A stretch of 64,000 bases of DNA from Chrysemys picta bellii (taxonomy: Eukaryota; Chordata; Testudines; Emydidae). Positions 34,340 through 46,218 of this stretch are shown here, one piece after another. The notes under the pieces are model-generated. The model was not told the DNA's origin, did no database searches, and was given only the letters and a program-made list of their open reading frames with translations. A program made the translations under genes and the position numbers. How positions within the stretch are numbered: position 1 is the stretch's first letter; the number at the start of each line of letters is the position of its first letter. The stretch lies in the NCBI RefSeq assembly GCF_011386835.1, contig NC_088792.1, positions 38,554,882-38,618,881 of the forward strand, in the 5' to 3' direction.

Positions 34340-34660
34340 CAGGATACTGAAGTAGACTGGGTCGTAGCCGGTCAGGCCTAGCAGTCAGAGTCTGAATGCC
34401 AGAGCCAAGGAGGGTCAGAACTGGATTACCAGGAGTCAGGGAAGGCAGGAGTAAGGCTGGGTGCAGGGTAGGATCTGGGCTGGAGCCTGGAGAAGCAAGC
34501 AAGGCTTGCAGAGCCGAGCACAGGGAGGCAGAGTGTGCATGGGCATGGGCGTATTGAGCAGCCAGCATCAGGCAGGTTCGTCCATCAGGCAGCCTGGCTG
34601 ACTTGTTAGGGTGTCAGGAGTACTGAGCAGGTGCAGCTGCAGAGCCTTGCTCCTGACAAG
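34340..34660. repeat. Unclassified GC-rich interspersed repeat
   Basis: It is composed of GAGTCAG-, GAGCC- and GGCAAGG-like words and ends with GCAGCTGCAGAGCCTTGCTC, a sequence that I associate with turtle LTR-like repeats. It is related in composition to 11475-11704. The open frame on its minus strand (34158-34568) is not a gene. Confidence 0.4.
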
Positions 34661-35820
34661 CACAGGAAAATCTGATGGTATCTGACTTCACTTGCAACTG
34701 TGTGAGACATGTGGAGAGAGGAGTCCCGTTTTCAGAAATAGTGTTGAGCAGTCTTGTTACAACACACATTCTCCATACATTTCTTTGAAAGAAAAAACGT
34801 AAAGCCATGTCTGTAAGAAAAGATTGATATGGATCAATGACTATAGAAATGTGTTTTTTGTTTTTAAAAGGAATAGGCTGTAATACTAACCCTGGCAAAT
34901 AATGTTATAATCCACGTTTTTGGTGAATACTAATATACTGGAGCAAAACCCAGAGCTTCTTGAGAAATATATTAGCCCAAAGTACAATAAAGAAGAGTTC
35001 ACCAGGAAAGAGTGGTGTTGCATGTGGAATTTTTTTGCCCAATTTACAAGATACACAATTTAAAAAAAATGTTTTTTTGGGGGGGAATGACATACTCCAC
35101 ATGGAGAAAAGTTATTAGAGTAAAGAAACTGGTCCAGAGGAGACTTAGTTGGGTTCATTTCATCTCTGAGTTTACAGGATCATCAGCAGTTATTTTACTA
35201 ACAGCCATAAAAAAAAAGTTGAGAGAAAAGTATTTATTTTTTTCAATCATGGCTATGCAAAATAGGCATAGAGGATTTTAAAGTAATAAATTATGAAATT
35301 AACAGCATTGAGAGAAATCAAATTCTCTATAGGTCAGGGAGAAGAAATATTCAGATTGGGTTTGAAAATGAGCTGATGGGGAGGGGGATATTGTTTCAGA
35401 CAGCAGGGGTGGCAAAAGAGAAAACTCTTTTGCACTAGCAGTGATGAAACAGTGTGAAGGGATAATTATAGGAATTACCAGAAAGTCTAACTTTGCTGCT
35501 GCTCTGCTTTCTTTGGTCTGAGGTGGGTTTTGGATCATGCAACGGCTGGTGGAAAAAGTCCCTAAATGCTAAGCTTCTAGGGTACTGGAAGGCAACCATG
35601 CAAAGGGCAGGGTGTATGAATCAATAACCTTATGCTTAAAGGATAAAGGAAACCAGAAACTGTGATTCACTTGTTTTTGATGCTAATTGGCTTTAAAGTA
35701 AAAACAAGTAAAGTGGGATGAAATGTGTTTGCCTGATGAAAGGCTTGATATTTTAATACACTGTAGAAATTATTAATGAATTGTTAATTCTTATGCAAAA
35801 ATGACCCTTGGAAATGGGTC
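34661..35820. other. Anonymous intronic sequence
   Basis: Nothing recognised. There is a G run at 35079-35086. Confidence 0.45.
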
Positions 35821-35922
35821 TATCAGGGATGGTCTAGACGGTATTTGGTCCTGCCATGCGGGCAGGGGACTGGACTCGACCTCTCAAGGTCCCTTCCAGT
35901 CCTAGAATCTATGAATCTATGA
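35821..35922 (+). repeat. CR1 3' tail, sense
   Basis: GGGACTGGACTCGACCTCTC followed by AAGGTCCCTTCCAGTCCTAG and the ATCTATGAATCTATGA tail are the end of a CR1. Only about 100 bases are present. Confidence 0.88.
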
Positions 35923-36493
35923 AAGGTCAAGATCTATGGATTATCTACCGTGTAAATACTGGCTGGCTACAGAAGGTAACTGCTAGACTTAACAAAAAAA
36001 CAAGTTGCAAGTTTTCTGTTTATGAATGGATATTATTTATTTATCATGGGATCTATTGTGTATTCTTGTTAACTCTTCTCTGTCTAAGAATGTGTGTATC
36101 CTGTTAATATTTGTGAACACCCAAAAGTGTGCTAAACACCTCACAAGCAAATAAAACACCTTTTGTGCCCATAGGAGTTTACAGTTTAATTACAGAACTG
36201 GAAACACAAAAATGGGAGCGTCAAATAGGGTGTTCTGGAGAAGTAAGGAAAAGTAAGCACTAGTATTACAAATATCTATTATGCAGATAGGTATTATGTC
36301 TTAAAATTACCAAGGTACAAACTTTTTTAACTTTAATTTTAAAAGTATGTTTTTGGAGGGGGGAGTGGAGCTGGGGTTACAAGAGGGAAGGAGAAGATGG
36401 GTATGTTAAAGGACAGAATGGGTATGGATAGGCATGGAGAAAATAGAAGGAGAAGTTAAGGATCAGACACTACAGTAGGAGACATGGTGGGGA

Positions 36494-36789
36494 CAAAGGC
36501 CTGGTCCACACTAACCCCCCACTTCGGACTAAGGTACGCAAATTCAGCTACGTTAATAACGTAGCTGAATTCGAAGTACCTTAGTCCGAACTTACCGCGG
36601 GTCCAGATGTGGCAGGCAGGCTCCCCCGTCGATGCCGCGTACTCCTCTCGCTGAGCTGGAGTACCGGCGTCGACGGCAAGCACTTCCGGGATCGGTTTAT
36701 TGCGTCTAGACAAGACGCGATAAATCGATCCCAGAAGATCGATCGCTTACATCCGGACCAGGAAGTAAGTATAGACGTACCCAAAGGCC
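36494..36789. mobile_element. CpG-rich miniature element with three internal hairpins
   Basis: It is flanked by an 8-base direct repeat CAAAGGCC (36494-36501 and 36782-36789); the element itself is 36502-36781. Ends TGGTCCACACTAA and GTATAGACGTACC are imperfect inverse copies. Three consecutive hairpins occupy nearly the whole element. At 36523-36590 there is a 15-bp plus 14-bp stem with an AAT loop. At about 36628-36677 arms carry CCGTCGA...GTACTCC and its inverse. At 36683-36737 there is a 25-bp stem with 3 mismatches and a 5-base loop. CpGs are well preserved compared with the surroundings, which suggests a recent insertion. Confidence 0.8.
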
Positions 36790-39700
36790 CTGTTCCTGTA
36801 GTGAGCACCGTAAGTGTGGACCCCAGCATCTATGCTGAGCCCCACTGACTTCATTTAAACTTTGAAGTCATTTAAACATTCCTTTATCCTCAACTTCCTA
36901 ACATTTTGCTTAAGAGGTTAACAGATGGCCATCCTGAATTTGTAACTTTGTATTTTAATGATACCCCATTAGAAAAGAAGAATTATAGTTTAAGTAATTG
37001 GTATAACGTTAAAGTGTACTGGTAATATGAAGAATGTTAGAGCAAGACTTTGTTATTGTAGACCAGTCTAAAGCACAGTCTGGTCTGAAGGCACACTTTA
37101 TGTAGTAACGTACTCTTTCTAATGGGCACTAGAATATATGACATTTGCACTTCAGAGGAATACAAGGGAAAAGATCAGTACAAACCATATCAATTATCAC
37201 ATCTGATAAACTATGAGTAGATAACAAACGTAGTTGTGAAAATTGTATTGAAATTTGAGTTTATTTGTATTGTGGTAAGGTGTTCGAGCCCTGGTCTTTA
37301 GACAGGATCCCATTGTGTTAGCTTTTTATGGTATATCACAATAGCATTTGGGTGTGTCCTAGTAAATAAATAAATAAAGGGAAAAAACCCACAAACAAAA
37401 CATCAAGTCCCCTATATCAGACTTGATTTAAAATACTGCTCCTTTTGTTTCCTTTATTGAAGACACCCACTGCAACCTAATGCTAGTTAAAGGCCTGGTG
37501 AACAGATAAGCTTTGCATGATGCCCTAGAGTTTGCCAAATTTATAGTTTGACAAACTGCTGGGGAAAGCTGGTTTTGGGGCAAGGTTCCTCAGTTGAGAA
37601 GACCCTGTTGGCACTCTTGGAGAGTACCTCTCCAGGAACAAATAGCAATGGTCCATCCACCAGCTGAAGCATTGTCTGGGAACATTTATAGATAACAGCT
37701 GTCAACTGATGTCCGCTGTCTTAATTTTTTTACCGTGTGGCTCTTTGTCTAATTTTTATTGCTTTATTTTTATTACACTTGGTTCTAAAGGCCCATCATT
37801 TTAACAGTATGGCTGTAAAATGAGTTAAACTTAAATTCACTGCTTGTCTCTGGCTGAATATTACAGGTATGTCCAGAAAGCAGAACATGTCTGCTGTGCT
37901 GCTGAATGATGCACACACCACCTAACATTACATTGATTTAAATGGAATAATGGTGCAGCAGTGAAACCTGGAGAAAGTAAAAATAATTTTCAAAAATGTT
38001 TTAATGCTTTTGTTTGCTGCTTAGTTTTAAAGCAACTCATAAAAGGAAAATGAATACAAACCAGCACAATGTATTCCTGTGACAATCTGATAACAGGCAC
38101 AATCTCTTAACTGGCATGTGTATTTCCAGTGGGGTGTGCCAAATGAAAGAAGATTCTACTGCCTCGTGATTAAGAAAGCAAAAAATCTCCTTTGTGTGTG
38201 TGTGTTATACAGTGGACCTACATTTTGTTGGCTGATCTCATGAAGATTAGTATCTGTTTCTTAAACTTTTTTTAGCTGAGATTGTTTCAATCCCTTTAGT
38301 ATTTATCTATTATTTCAAGAGGGGGTTCATTGGATTTGAAAAATTACTTTTCCCAAGAGGATAATCTCCTGTTATACATATTTGTATAACAGGAAACTCT
38401 TCTTTTGGGAAAATAATATCTTGACTATTCTCTTGGGTAAAGTAACTCCATAAGGAATCTGTATGCAGCCACACATGGTACTATTATAATACACAATTGG
38501 ATTTGCTTATGTATCACAGAGTGACATTTTTTTGTCACTAAGAAGTGGTTTCTTTCTTATATGTAACAATGAGCCTAATTCGTAAAAGTGAAATGGATAA
38601 CTGCCATTCATGCCATAAACCTATGGGTCCAGATTCTCAGCTGCAGCTGATGTAAATCGGCAGCTCCATAGGTTTTACATCTGCTGAGGATCTGACCTAT
38701 GATGCAGAGAATGCTTGTGTAAAAGTTTGCCAAAGTGCTGTAAATAATTTTAAAATATTTAATTATTTTGTTCACAATTACCCCTTCAAATGTTGAAATG
38801 GGGAAAAAACCTGATGAGGAAATATTTATTTTAAACTGGTATGTACTGGTTTGAAGGATTGCTTATGGGAGCAGAGGTTAACTTTCATTTCCTCTTTCCA
38901 TCTACATCATTTTAAATGGGCAGGGGGTTGTGGGTATTCTTCCTCCATCACGTTTGCTTTCAGGTACACAGTACATATGCCCTGTACAAGTAAGAAGGAG
39001 TTTTTTCTAGGAATATCTCTTGGGAATTGATCATGTCCTCTCCTCCATAAGCTCTACATGTTAGTGACACTGAACCTGAGGGCAGCTGGATGCCGCCTGC
39101 TCCTTCATTCAACCTTGGGGAGTTAACAGAGAGCAATGTGTTGGCATTAGTATGCTCTCTCCATTGTGTCCATAGCCCTTGTTGGCACATAGAGTCAAAA
39201 TGTACGTGCTCCCACTAAATTGCTGTTATCTTCTCTCCTCTCACCCTACACAATTTTATCTGTCTCCTTCCAGTCATCTCTGTGTATATCTTCTCAGTCC
39301 CTTTTCTGAATTTATCCCAATATCTCCAGTTTTCCTCCCTCTCCCAGCATTGTGTTGCTGGTCCAGGACATTGTTATTGCTCTTAGGAAAGTGCTTGGTT
39401 ATGTCTGCTTCACGCTGCTGCTGCTTTTCCTTCTGCTATCATTGGGCAATTATTGTGGGCAAGAACATCAGTACAAGTGTGATTTTTCCTTCAAGAAAAT
39501 TACTCAAAAATGCTGAGTAGTTGGGAAAATGCCAGATGTATGTGAGCGTGCACAGAATGTAAATATCTTGAAATGCAAGGATGCTGGTCTGATATTAAAA
39601 ACAAAAAACAAAAAAAAGAAATGTTTCACCCCATATTCTCTTCTGTATAAGAAATTCATTGAAGCCCAATGCAAGGCCCTCAAGTTGGTTCCCATGGTAA

Positions 39701-40414
39701 GACAGTGGGGAAAGGAAAAAAGTGGGCAGAGAAACAATGAAGGCAGGTTGATTTGAACACGCGTGTGTTGCAGAGAGGGGCTCTATGCAAGCACATTATG
39801 CCAGTACCAAAAGGAGTTGAGGAGAAAGGGACACGGGTTCCACAATTCCATTGATTCAGTGCCCAGGACCTATGTTGAAAGGGTTGCAGAATTTCTGCAG
39901 TTGCTGTTTCAGCCTATTGGCTGGAATAGTAGCTGTAAGAGGGGTCACGCTGCAGTCTGTCAGCCTGCACAGGTGATGAGGGCAATGGATTTTGTCTCTG
40001 CAACCTGCTAACCCAGAGCACATCTGCCTGTTACCAAAGCTGTTTGGTTATTGTGACACTTATGAATATTAACACTAAAGAATAAGGCCTTTGCACAAAA
40101 AGGTCAGATTTTAGGCTTCAACACTGACAGCATAAAATAAAATTAGTAGACCACTAAGAGGTCTGTCTGGTTATCTACACATAAGTATGTTCTGTAAAAT
40201 TCAACGGTCCCATATATCCTGGGTAACATTAAAATTTCTGTGTGGGTGGGGGAGAAAAGCTGCAGTCATTATTTATTGACAACTTTTGACACAACATTTT
40301 TAGTAACATACTGATGTAACTTAAATACCTGTTTTTGGTTAATATTAAGATAATACATTGTTTTATAGCATATACCCATTTCACAGTAAGAAACTCATAT
40401 GCAATGAGGAAATT
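36790..40414. other. Long anonymous intronic stretch
   Basis: One small palindromic repeat is listed at 38623-38700. The segment 39540-40020 has overlapping open frames without recognisable homology. No gene seen. Confidence 0.45.
38623..38700. repeat. Short palindromic interspersed repeat
   Basis: The left end ATGGGTCCAGATTCTCAGC and the right end GCTGAGGATCTGACCTAT are inverse copies around a short core. It belongs to the same class as 24814-24903. Confidence 0.6.
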
Positions 40415-42475
40415 GCATTTCATAGATTCAAAGGCCAGAAGGGACCACTGTGATCATCTAGTGTGAGCTTCTGTATAACACAGACCATAGAACTTCCCTA
40501 ATATAATTCCTAGAGCAGATCTTTTTAGAAAAACATCCAGTCTTGATTTAAAAATTGTCAGTGATGACCCTTGGTAAATTGCTCCAGTGGTTAATTATCC
40601 TCACTGTCAAAAATTCACGCCTTATTTCCAATCTGAATTTGTCTAGTTTCAAATTCCAGCCATTGGATTGTGTTACATCTTTCTCTGCTAGATTGAAGAC
40701 CCCATTATTAAATATTTGTTCCCCATGTAGATACTTACAGACTGTAATCAAGCCACCCTTTAACCTTCTCTTTGTTAAGCTAAATAGATTAGATTGACTT
40801 CTTTGAGTATCCCTATAAGGCATGTTTTCTAATCCTTATCATTCTTGTGGCTTTTCTTTAAATCCTCTCCAATTTATCAACATCCTTCTTGAATTGTGGG
40901 CACCAGAATGGGACACAGTATTCCAGCAGCAGTCGCACCAGTGCCAAATACAGAAGTAAAATAACCTCTCTCCTTGTTTATGCATCCAAGGATCATATTT
41001 GCTCTGTTGCCAATAACATCACATTGGGCGCTCATATTGAGCTGATTGTCCACCAGCATGATCCCCAAACCTTTTTCAGAGTCACTGTTTCCCAGGGTAG
41101 AGTCCCCCATCCTGTATATATGGCCTACATTCTTTTGTCATAGATGTGTATATTTACATTTAGCCATATTAAAACACCTACTGTTTGCTTGCATCCATTT
41201 TACCAAGCGATCCAGACTGGTCTGAATTAGTGACCTGTCCTTTTCCTTATTTACCACCTTCTGCCCCTCCCCCCTAGTTTTTGTTTCATCTGCAAACTTT
41301 AGCAGTGATGATTTTGTTTTCTTCAAGGTCATTGATAAAAATCTTAAATAGTATAGGGCTAAGAACTGATTGCTCTGGGACCTCACTGGAAATACACCTG
41401 CTTGGTGGTGATTCCCCATTTAGAGTTACATTTTGAGACCTATCAGTTAACCAGTTTTTAATCTATTTGATGTGTGCCATGTTAATCTTATATTGTTTTT
41501 AATGTTGTGCAGGCTTGGGTTACACAATACCAAGTCAAACGCCTTACAGAAATCTAAGTATATTATGTCAGCTCTACTACCTTTATCAACCAAGCTTATA
41601 ATCTCATTAAAAAAAAATCAAGTTTGTTTGACAGGATCTATTTTCCATAAACCCATATTGATTGGCATTAATTACATTAAAAAAATCAAATTAGGATAAT
41701 TAATTGAGTCCCACATCAGTCACTCCATTATCTTGTCCAGGATTGAGGTCAGGCTGACAGGCCTAAAATTCCCCAGATCATTCCATTTATCATTTTTAAA
41801 AATTGGCACAACATTTCTTCCAGTCTTCTGGTACTTCCCCAGTGCTCCAATGCTTATTGAAAATTAATATTAATGATTCAGCAAGCTCTTCAGTCTGCTC
41901 TTTTAAAACTCCTGGATGCAAGTACTCTAGACCTGCTGATTTAAAAATGTGTAATTTTGGTAGTTTCTGTTTAACATCCTCCAGAGATACTATTGGAATC
42001 AAGAGTGTTGTTATCACATGATGAGACCATATGATCTCTTTTTCCCCAAATACAGAACAGAAACATTTTTGAATGCTTCTGCCTTTTCTTCGGTACTAAT
42101 GATAATTCTACCATTTCCATATTGTAGTGGACCGATACCCATTGTCAGGATTCTTTTTGTTCCTGATATATTTAAAAAACTCCTTATTATTGTCCTTAAC
42201 TCTGCTGGCCATTGGTTTCTCCTTGTCTCTTTGCTTCCCTTATCAGTTTTCTACAGTGCCAAACTTCTGATTTATATTCATTACTATCAACTTCCCCTTT
42301 CTTCCATTTGTTATATACTATTCTTTTATTTTTATAGCTGCCTTCACTTCTGCTCTAAACCAGGTTGCTTTTTTACCAACGTGACTTTCTTCCTCAATTG
42401 TTGGATTGTGGTTTTTTGAACATCTAGAAGGGTGTTCTTAAATGATTCCTAATGATCATTCACTATTTTTGTTTA
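40415..42475 (-). mobile_element. CR1 LINE, antisense, about 2 kb
   Basis: The longest CR1 in the window. From its 3' end it has the tail at 40420-40470, the ORF2 end (minus 40823-40548: TQSNGWNLKLDKFRLEIRRE), and the RT palm with FADET at 41285-41299, where the active-site FADD should be (second Asp changed to Glu). Then comes the RT N-terminal block (minus 42017-41796: KSAGLEYLHPGVLKEQTEEL and TGEVPEDWKKC), and beyond it a piece toward the endonuclease. Stops and frameshifts break all frames. Confidence 0.92.
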
Positions 42476-43117
42476 AATTTTCTTGGCACAAACCATAACC
42501 TTGTTTGTGACAAATTCAAGAGAAGGCAAGGGTAGCAAAAAGATTCTTTCTCAAAGTATTTTAATCTCTCTGGCCAGAGCTCACCTGCAATTATCAGATA
42601 TTCTGTTGTATAAAATATAACTGTGACGTTGTGCAGTCTATATGGTTTTATAAAAACTTGATAATAAGTCAATATAATGTAACTGAGATAATTTTAGAGA
42701 AAATACGGTAATAAGTGAATGTAACGTAACTGGGATATGCTTCATGCAAAAGGTCTCTTGTAAGGTATCATTACAAAGCTTATAATCTACTGAGTATGAT
42801 CATCTGATTTGTATAAATGTACCACTCTTGTATCTAAAACTAGAAATATAAAATGTAACTCTGAGGGCCTATTGTAATTGTGTAAAGTGTGGACCATTAA
42901 TGATGGTTTGGAATCTTGATGACTCCCATTGTCTGCAGATGGCTGTATTTACCTGTGAGTCTTCCTGTATATGTGTGTGCTGGCAAGTGAGTAATGAAGT
43001 CTTGCAGTGACATGTGATCATGTCACCTGAACTGGAATCCATCTTTAACCTGGTGCTTTTCCAGTGAGGGGGGGTGGAAACCCAGAGAGACAAAGAGTTC
43101 CCGCCTTATGCAAAAGA

Positions 43118-43125
43118 TATATAAA
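43118..43125 (+). promoter_or_regulatory. TATA box of the solo LTR
   Basis: TATATAAA followed by a G-rich stretch, in the U3 position of the LTR about 280 bases before its AATAAA. It would place a start site roughly 30 bases downstream. Whether it is active in the intron is unknown. Confidence 0.55.
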
Positions 43126-43400
43126 GGGGGGAAGAGAACAGAGAGAGGGAGGAGCCATCATGAAGAATCCCCTAGCTATCACCTGAGCTGCAACAAGAGC
43201 TGTACCAGGGGAAAGAATTGTGCTCAGGCCTGGAAGGTGTCCAGTCTGAGAAAAACTTACTGAAACATCTCTGAGGGTGAGAGTATCTGTATTTAGTTTG
43301 ATTAGACATAGATTTGCGCATTTTATTTTATTTTGCTTGGTGACTTACTTTGTCCTGTCTGTTACTACTTTGAAACACTTAAATCCTACTGTCTGTATTT

Positions 43401-43406
43401 AATAAA
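43401..43406 (+). terminator. Polyadenylation signal of the solo LTR
   Basis: AATAAA in sense orientation to DNAJC1, inside the R/U5-like part of the LTR. It could in principle cause premature polyadenylation of the host transcript, but no evidence is available from sequence alone. Confidence 0.5.
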
Positions 43407-43812
43407 ATCACTTTCTATTTAGTAATTCACTCAGAGTATGTATTAATACCTGGGGGAGCAAACAACTGTGCATATCTCTCTATCAGTGTTATAGAGGGCG
43501 AACAATTTATGAGTTTGCCGTGCATAAGCTTTATACAGGGTAAAACGGATTTATCTGGGTTTAGACCCCATTGGGAGTTGGGCATCTGAGTGCTAAAGAC
43601 AAGCACGCTACTGTGAGCTGTTTTCAGGTAAACTTGCAGCTTTGGAACAAGTGATTCAAACCCTGGATCTGTGTCTGGAGCCAAACAGGAGTGTCTGGCT
43701 CAGCAAGACAGGGTGCTGGAGTCCTGAGCTGGCAGGGAAAACAGAAGCAGGGGTAGTCTTTGCACATCGGGTGGCAGCTCCCAAGGGGGTTTCTGTGATC
43801 CAACCCGTCACA

Positions 43813-44619
43813 AGAACTACTAACAATATTTGTACAAAACTGATTGGTAGTTTATTATAGTTTTTTTTAAACCTAGTAACAATCTTAATAATAATGTTTA
43901 ATCTTTTATTTATTGCAAGTACTATACAAGCAGTAACAAGTTTATTTTCTTAGTACTGCAGTGAAATAGGTATGCCAATATTATATCCTTTTTACAGAGT
44001 GGTAAGTAGTGCAGACAAACAGCAAGTCAGTAGCAGCCTCGATTAGAACTCAAGACCTTCTGACATCCAACAATGCATTTTTCTCTCTAGACTATGCTGC
44101 GTTCCAGTTGCTAATGATTGTAATGCCATCTGTTTGTGGATTTTAGCAGTCATATTTAAAACCTGAGATTAATTGAACAATTTTGTCTTTTAGAAGCAGT
44201 TGCTAAATTGTAGTAGGCAACTGAGCCTTATTGTATAACTGCAATACAGTCAAGGGAACAATTTAGGATTTGAATTTTATATACTAGTAACGGCAAACTG
44301 TGTAGATATTGATTTTTTTTTTTTCTTGTGACCTAATCAGAGTGCCTGTGGCAATATCTGATCTGTATTGCTTTCACCAAGAATTGTCTTGGGACTATAG
44401 TAAGGGTTTTTTTGTTTTTGTTTTTTAATCTTAATTAGTAATCATCGCTATGTTAAGTAGACTTGCTGGAAATGAGGTGACGTTGTACAGTATAGTTTTA
44501 GCAATTTTTGTTAAGTAAACTTATTAGTAAAATCTCTAAAGATGAGATTCCCAAAGTGTGTGCTAAAGGCAATGTACAGTAACTTGAAGAAATGGTGCGG
44601 GAGTTGAATAATTAGATAA
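43813..44619. other. Anonymous intronic sequence
   Basis: Nothing recognised. Confidence 0.45.
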
Positions 44620-45015
44620 GGCTAGATCTGCTAAAGGAATTAGATGCCTAAATGCCACTTCAAGCTCCATTATTCCAACATTTAGGTATCACTGAGATCC
44701 TCAAAACCTTTCTTAGCTTCCACTTAACCCTGTAGGTGTCTACATTTATACTGTAAAAGTCCCCTAATTTTCTGCTTCTGAGCAGGCATACAGCTGCCTC
44801 AGTCTTGGCACCCACACGCCTATCTCACACCTAAGCCCCACCCTTCTCCTCAGCATTTCCTAATGGCTAGTTTAGGCAGCTCCCTGCTTAGAATGCTGAC
44901 TTTTGTGAATCCCACTCTTATGCGCCTCTCTCTCCCCATCATTGTATAGCAAGCCTAGGCACCTAATTCAGGTCTGTGGATTCCACTGGGTGGCAAGATC
45001 CCAGTTTCTCACAGG
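44620..45015. repeat. Interspersed repeat, family uncertain
   Basis: Words such as GCATACAGCTGCCTCAGTCT and CTCTCTCTCCCCATCATTGT followed by TAGCAAGCCTAGGCACCTAA recur in turtle repeats known to me. The ends contain TAGGTGCCTA-like inverse words. No coding sense. Confidence 0.5.
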
Positions 45016-45600
45016 TATTTAAGTGTCCTACTCATACGTCATGTAATATACACTTGAAAACCCCATCAGTTACATGCACAAATGTTCATGGTTGAAAAGT
45101 TCCCAAGTGAATGTTTGCAAGTGCATTGTTGCAGACACATAAGAGTTTGTGTTGAAACCTTTGAATTTTAGACCCATGATTGTTTTATCTGAAGGCTAAA
45201 TGTATAATAAAATAGTTCTTAAACCAATTAGTTATCCTCAACTGCTGCCCACTTTTTCCAGCAATATAACTGATAACTGAGCATTGTGCTAAATGTTTTT
45301 AACTATAACTTTGATCACTTTCTGTTTTACTAATACTTTTTAGTTTAAGAATTTTTCCTTTATGCTTTGCTCCCCCAAATTATAAACTGGCAAAGAATGC
45401 TAGTTTTTCCAGAGCATGGGTTTATAAGGGCCAGATGGAAAGTATCTTTGGTGTAATTCAAGAACACAACAAAAAGGAAACATAATATCAGTGTAATCTA
45501 GTTAGAATTTAAGTGAATCAGAACCTGTCAATTTATACGTATGGTAAGTGGGCATTGCCACTAGCTTACAATATATTTAATGTTAACCTGTATAAGTACC
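45016..45600. other. Anonymous intronic sequence
   Basis: Nothing recognised. Confidence 0.45.
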
Positions 45601-45684
45601 AGTGGTTTGAGCATTGGCCTGCTAAACCCAGGGTTGTGAGTTCAATCCTTGAAGGGGCCACTTAGGGATCTGGGGCAAAAAATA
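45601..45684 (+). repeat. tRNA-derived SINE fragment, sense
   Basis: Contains the tRNA-like head from the middle of the A box (AGTGGTTTGAGCATTGGCCT) through the B box (GTGAGTTCAATCC) and the first part of the body (CACTTAGGGATCTGGGGCAA). It is truncated at both ends. Confidence 0.85.
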
Positions 45685-45945
45685 CCAGTTTTTACTTCTG
45701 GTATACGAAAAGGCTCAGCTCTTGCTTAAATATCTCATAATTTTAGGATTAGAATAATAAGATTTATGAGACTGGTTTTCAAATATAGAACAAATTAAAG
45801 GCAGTTCTGGCTCTCTTGTTTTCTTTATTACTTTTGTTTAAACTCTTGATCAGTCATCCATTAGTGGGTATGAAACCTGGTATGGAATCTATCTCCCAAT
45901 ACCCCACATTTGTTTCCTATCTCGAAGTATGGATGCAGACATTTT

Positions 45946-46218
45946 GGGTATGTCTATTCTGCAATTAAAAACCCGTAGCTGGCCTATGTCAGCTGACTTG
46001 GGCTCCCGGGGCTCCAGCTCTGGGGCTGATTAATTGCTGTGTAGACATCCAGGCTCGGGTTGGAGCCCAGGCTTTAAGACCCTGTGAGGTGGGAGGGTCC
46101 CAGAACTCGGGTGGCAGCCTGAGCTGGAATGTCTACACTGCAACAGCTGGAGCTCCATGAGCCCAAGTCAGCTGGCACGGGCCAGCTGCAGGTGGCTAAT
46201 TGCAGTGTAGACATACCC
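45946..46218. mobile_element. Miniature inverted-repeat element with TGTCTACACTGCA-type ends
   Basis: The left end GGGTATGTCTATTCTGCAAT and the right end ATTGCAGTGTAGACATACCC are inverse copies with one or two mismatches. The interior also folds back (GCCCAAGTCAGCTGGC against GTCAGCTGACTTGGGC). It is homologous to 15872-16135. No open frame of interest. Confidence 0.85.

Larger units (their letters stand above)
42622..43812 (+). mobile_element. Solo LTR of an endogenous retrovirus-like element
   Basis: A 1191-base unit begins TGTGACGTTG and ends CAACCCGTCACA, giving short inverted ends with TG...CA. Flanking 5-mers ATAAC (42617-42621) and AGAAC (43813-43817) match at 4 of 5 bases. Inside are a TATA box TATATAAA at 43118-43125 and a polyadenylation signal AATAAA at 43401-43406, in promoter-then-signal order on the + strand. 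No primer-binding site, gag or pol follows, so it is a solo LTR left by recombination. The family is common in turtle genomes; the name is not asserted. Confidence 0.75.

Noticed and set aside
34158..34568. 136-codon open frame on the minus strand
   Set aside because: Low-complexity Ala/Ser/Leu-rich translation of a GC-rich interspersed repeat.
36456..36848. Overlapping open frames and high CpG content
   Set aside because: Explained by the hairpin-rich miniature element with 8-bp target duplication.
39504..40011. Cluster of open frames, possible hidden gene
   Set aside because: The translations are unrelated to any family I know, overlap on both strands, and lack splice signals; no sign of purifying selection can be judged from one sequence.
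43427..43860. Open frames on both strands
   Set aside because: They lie within the solo LTR and have no coding meaning.
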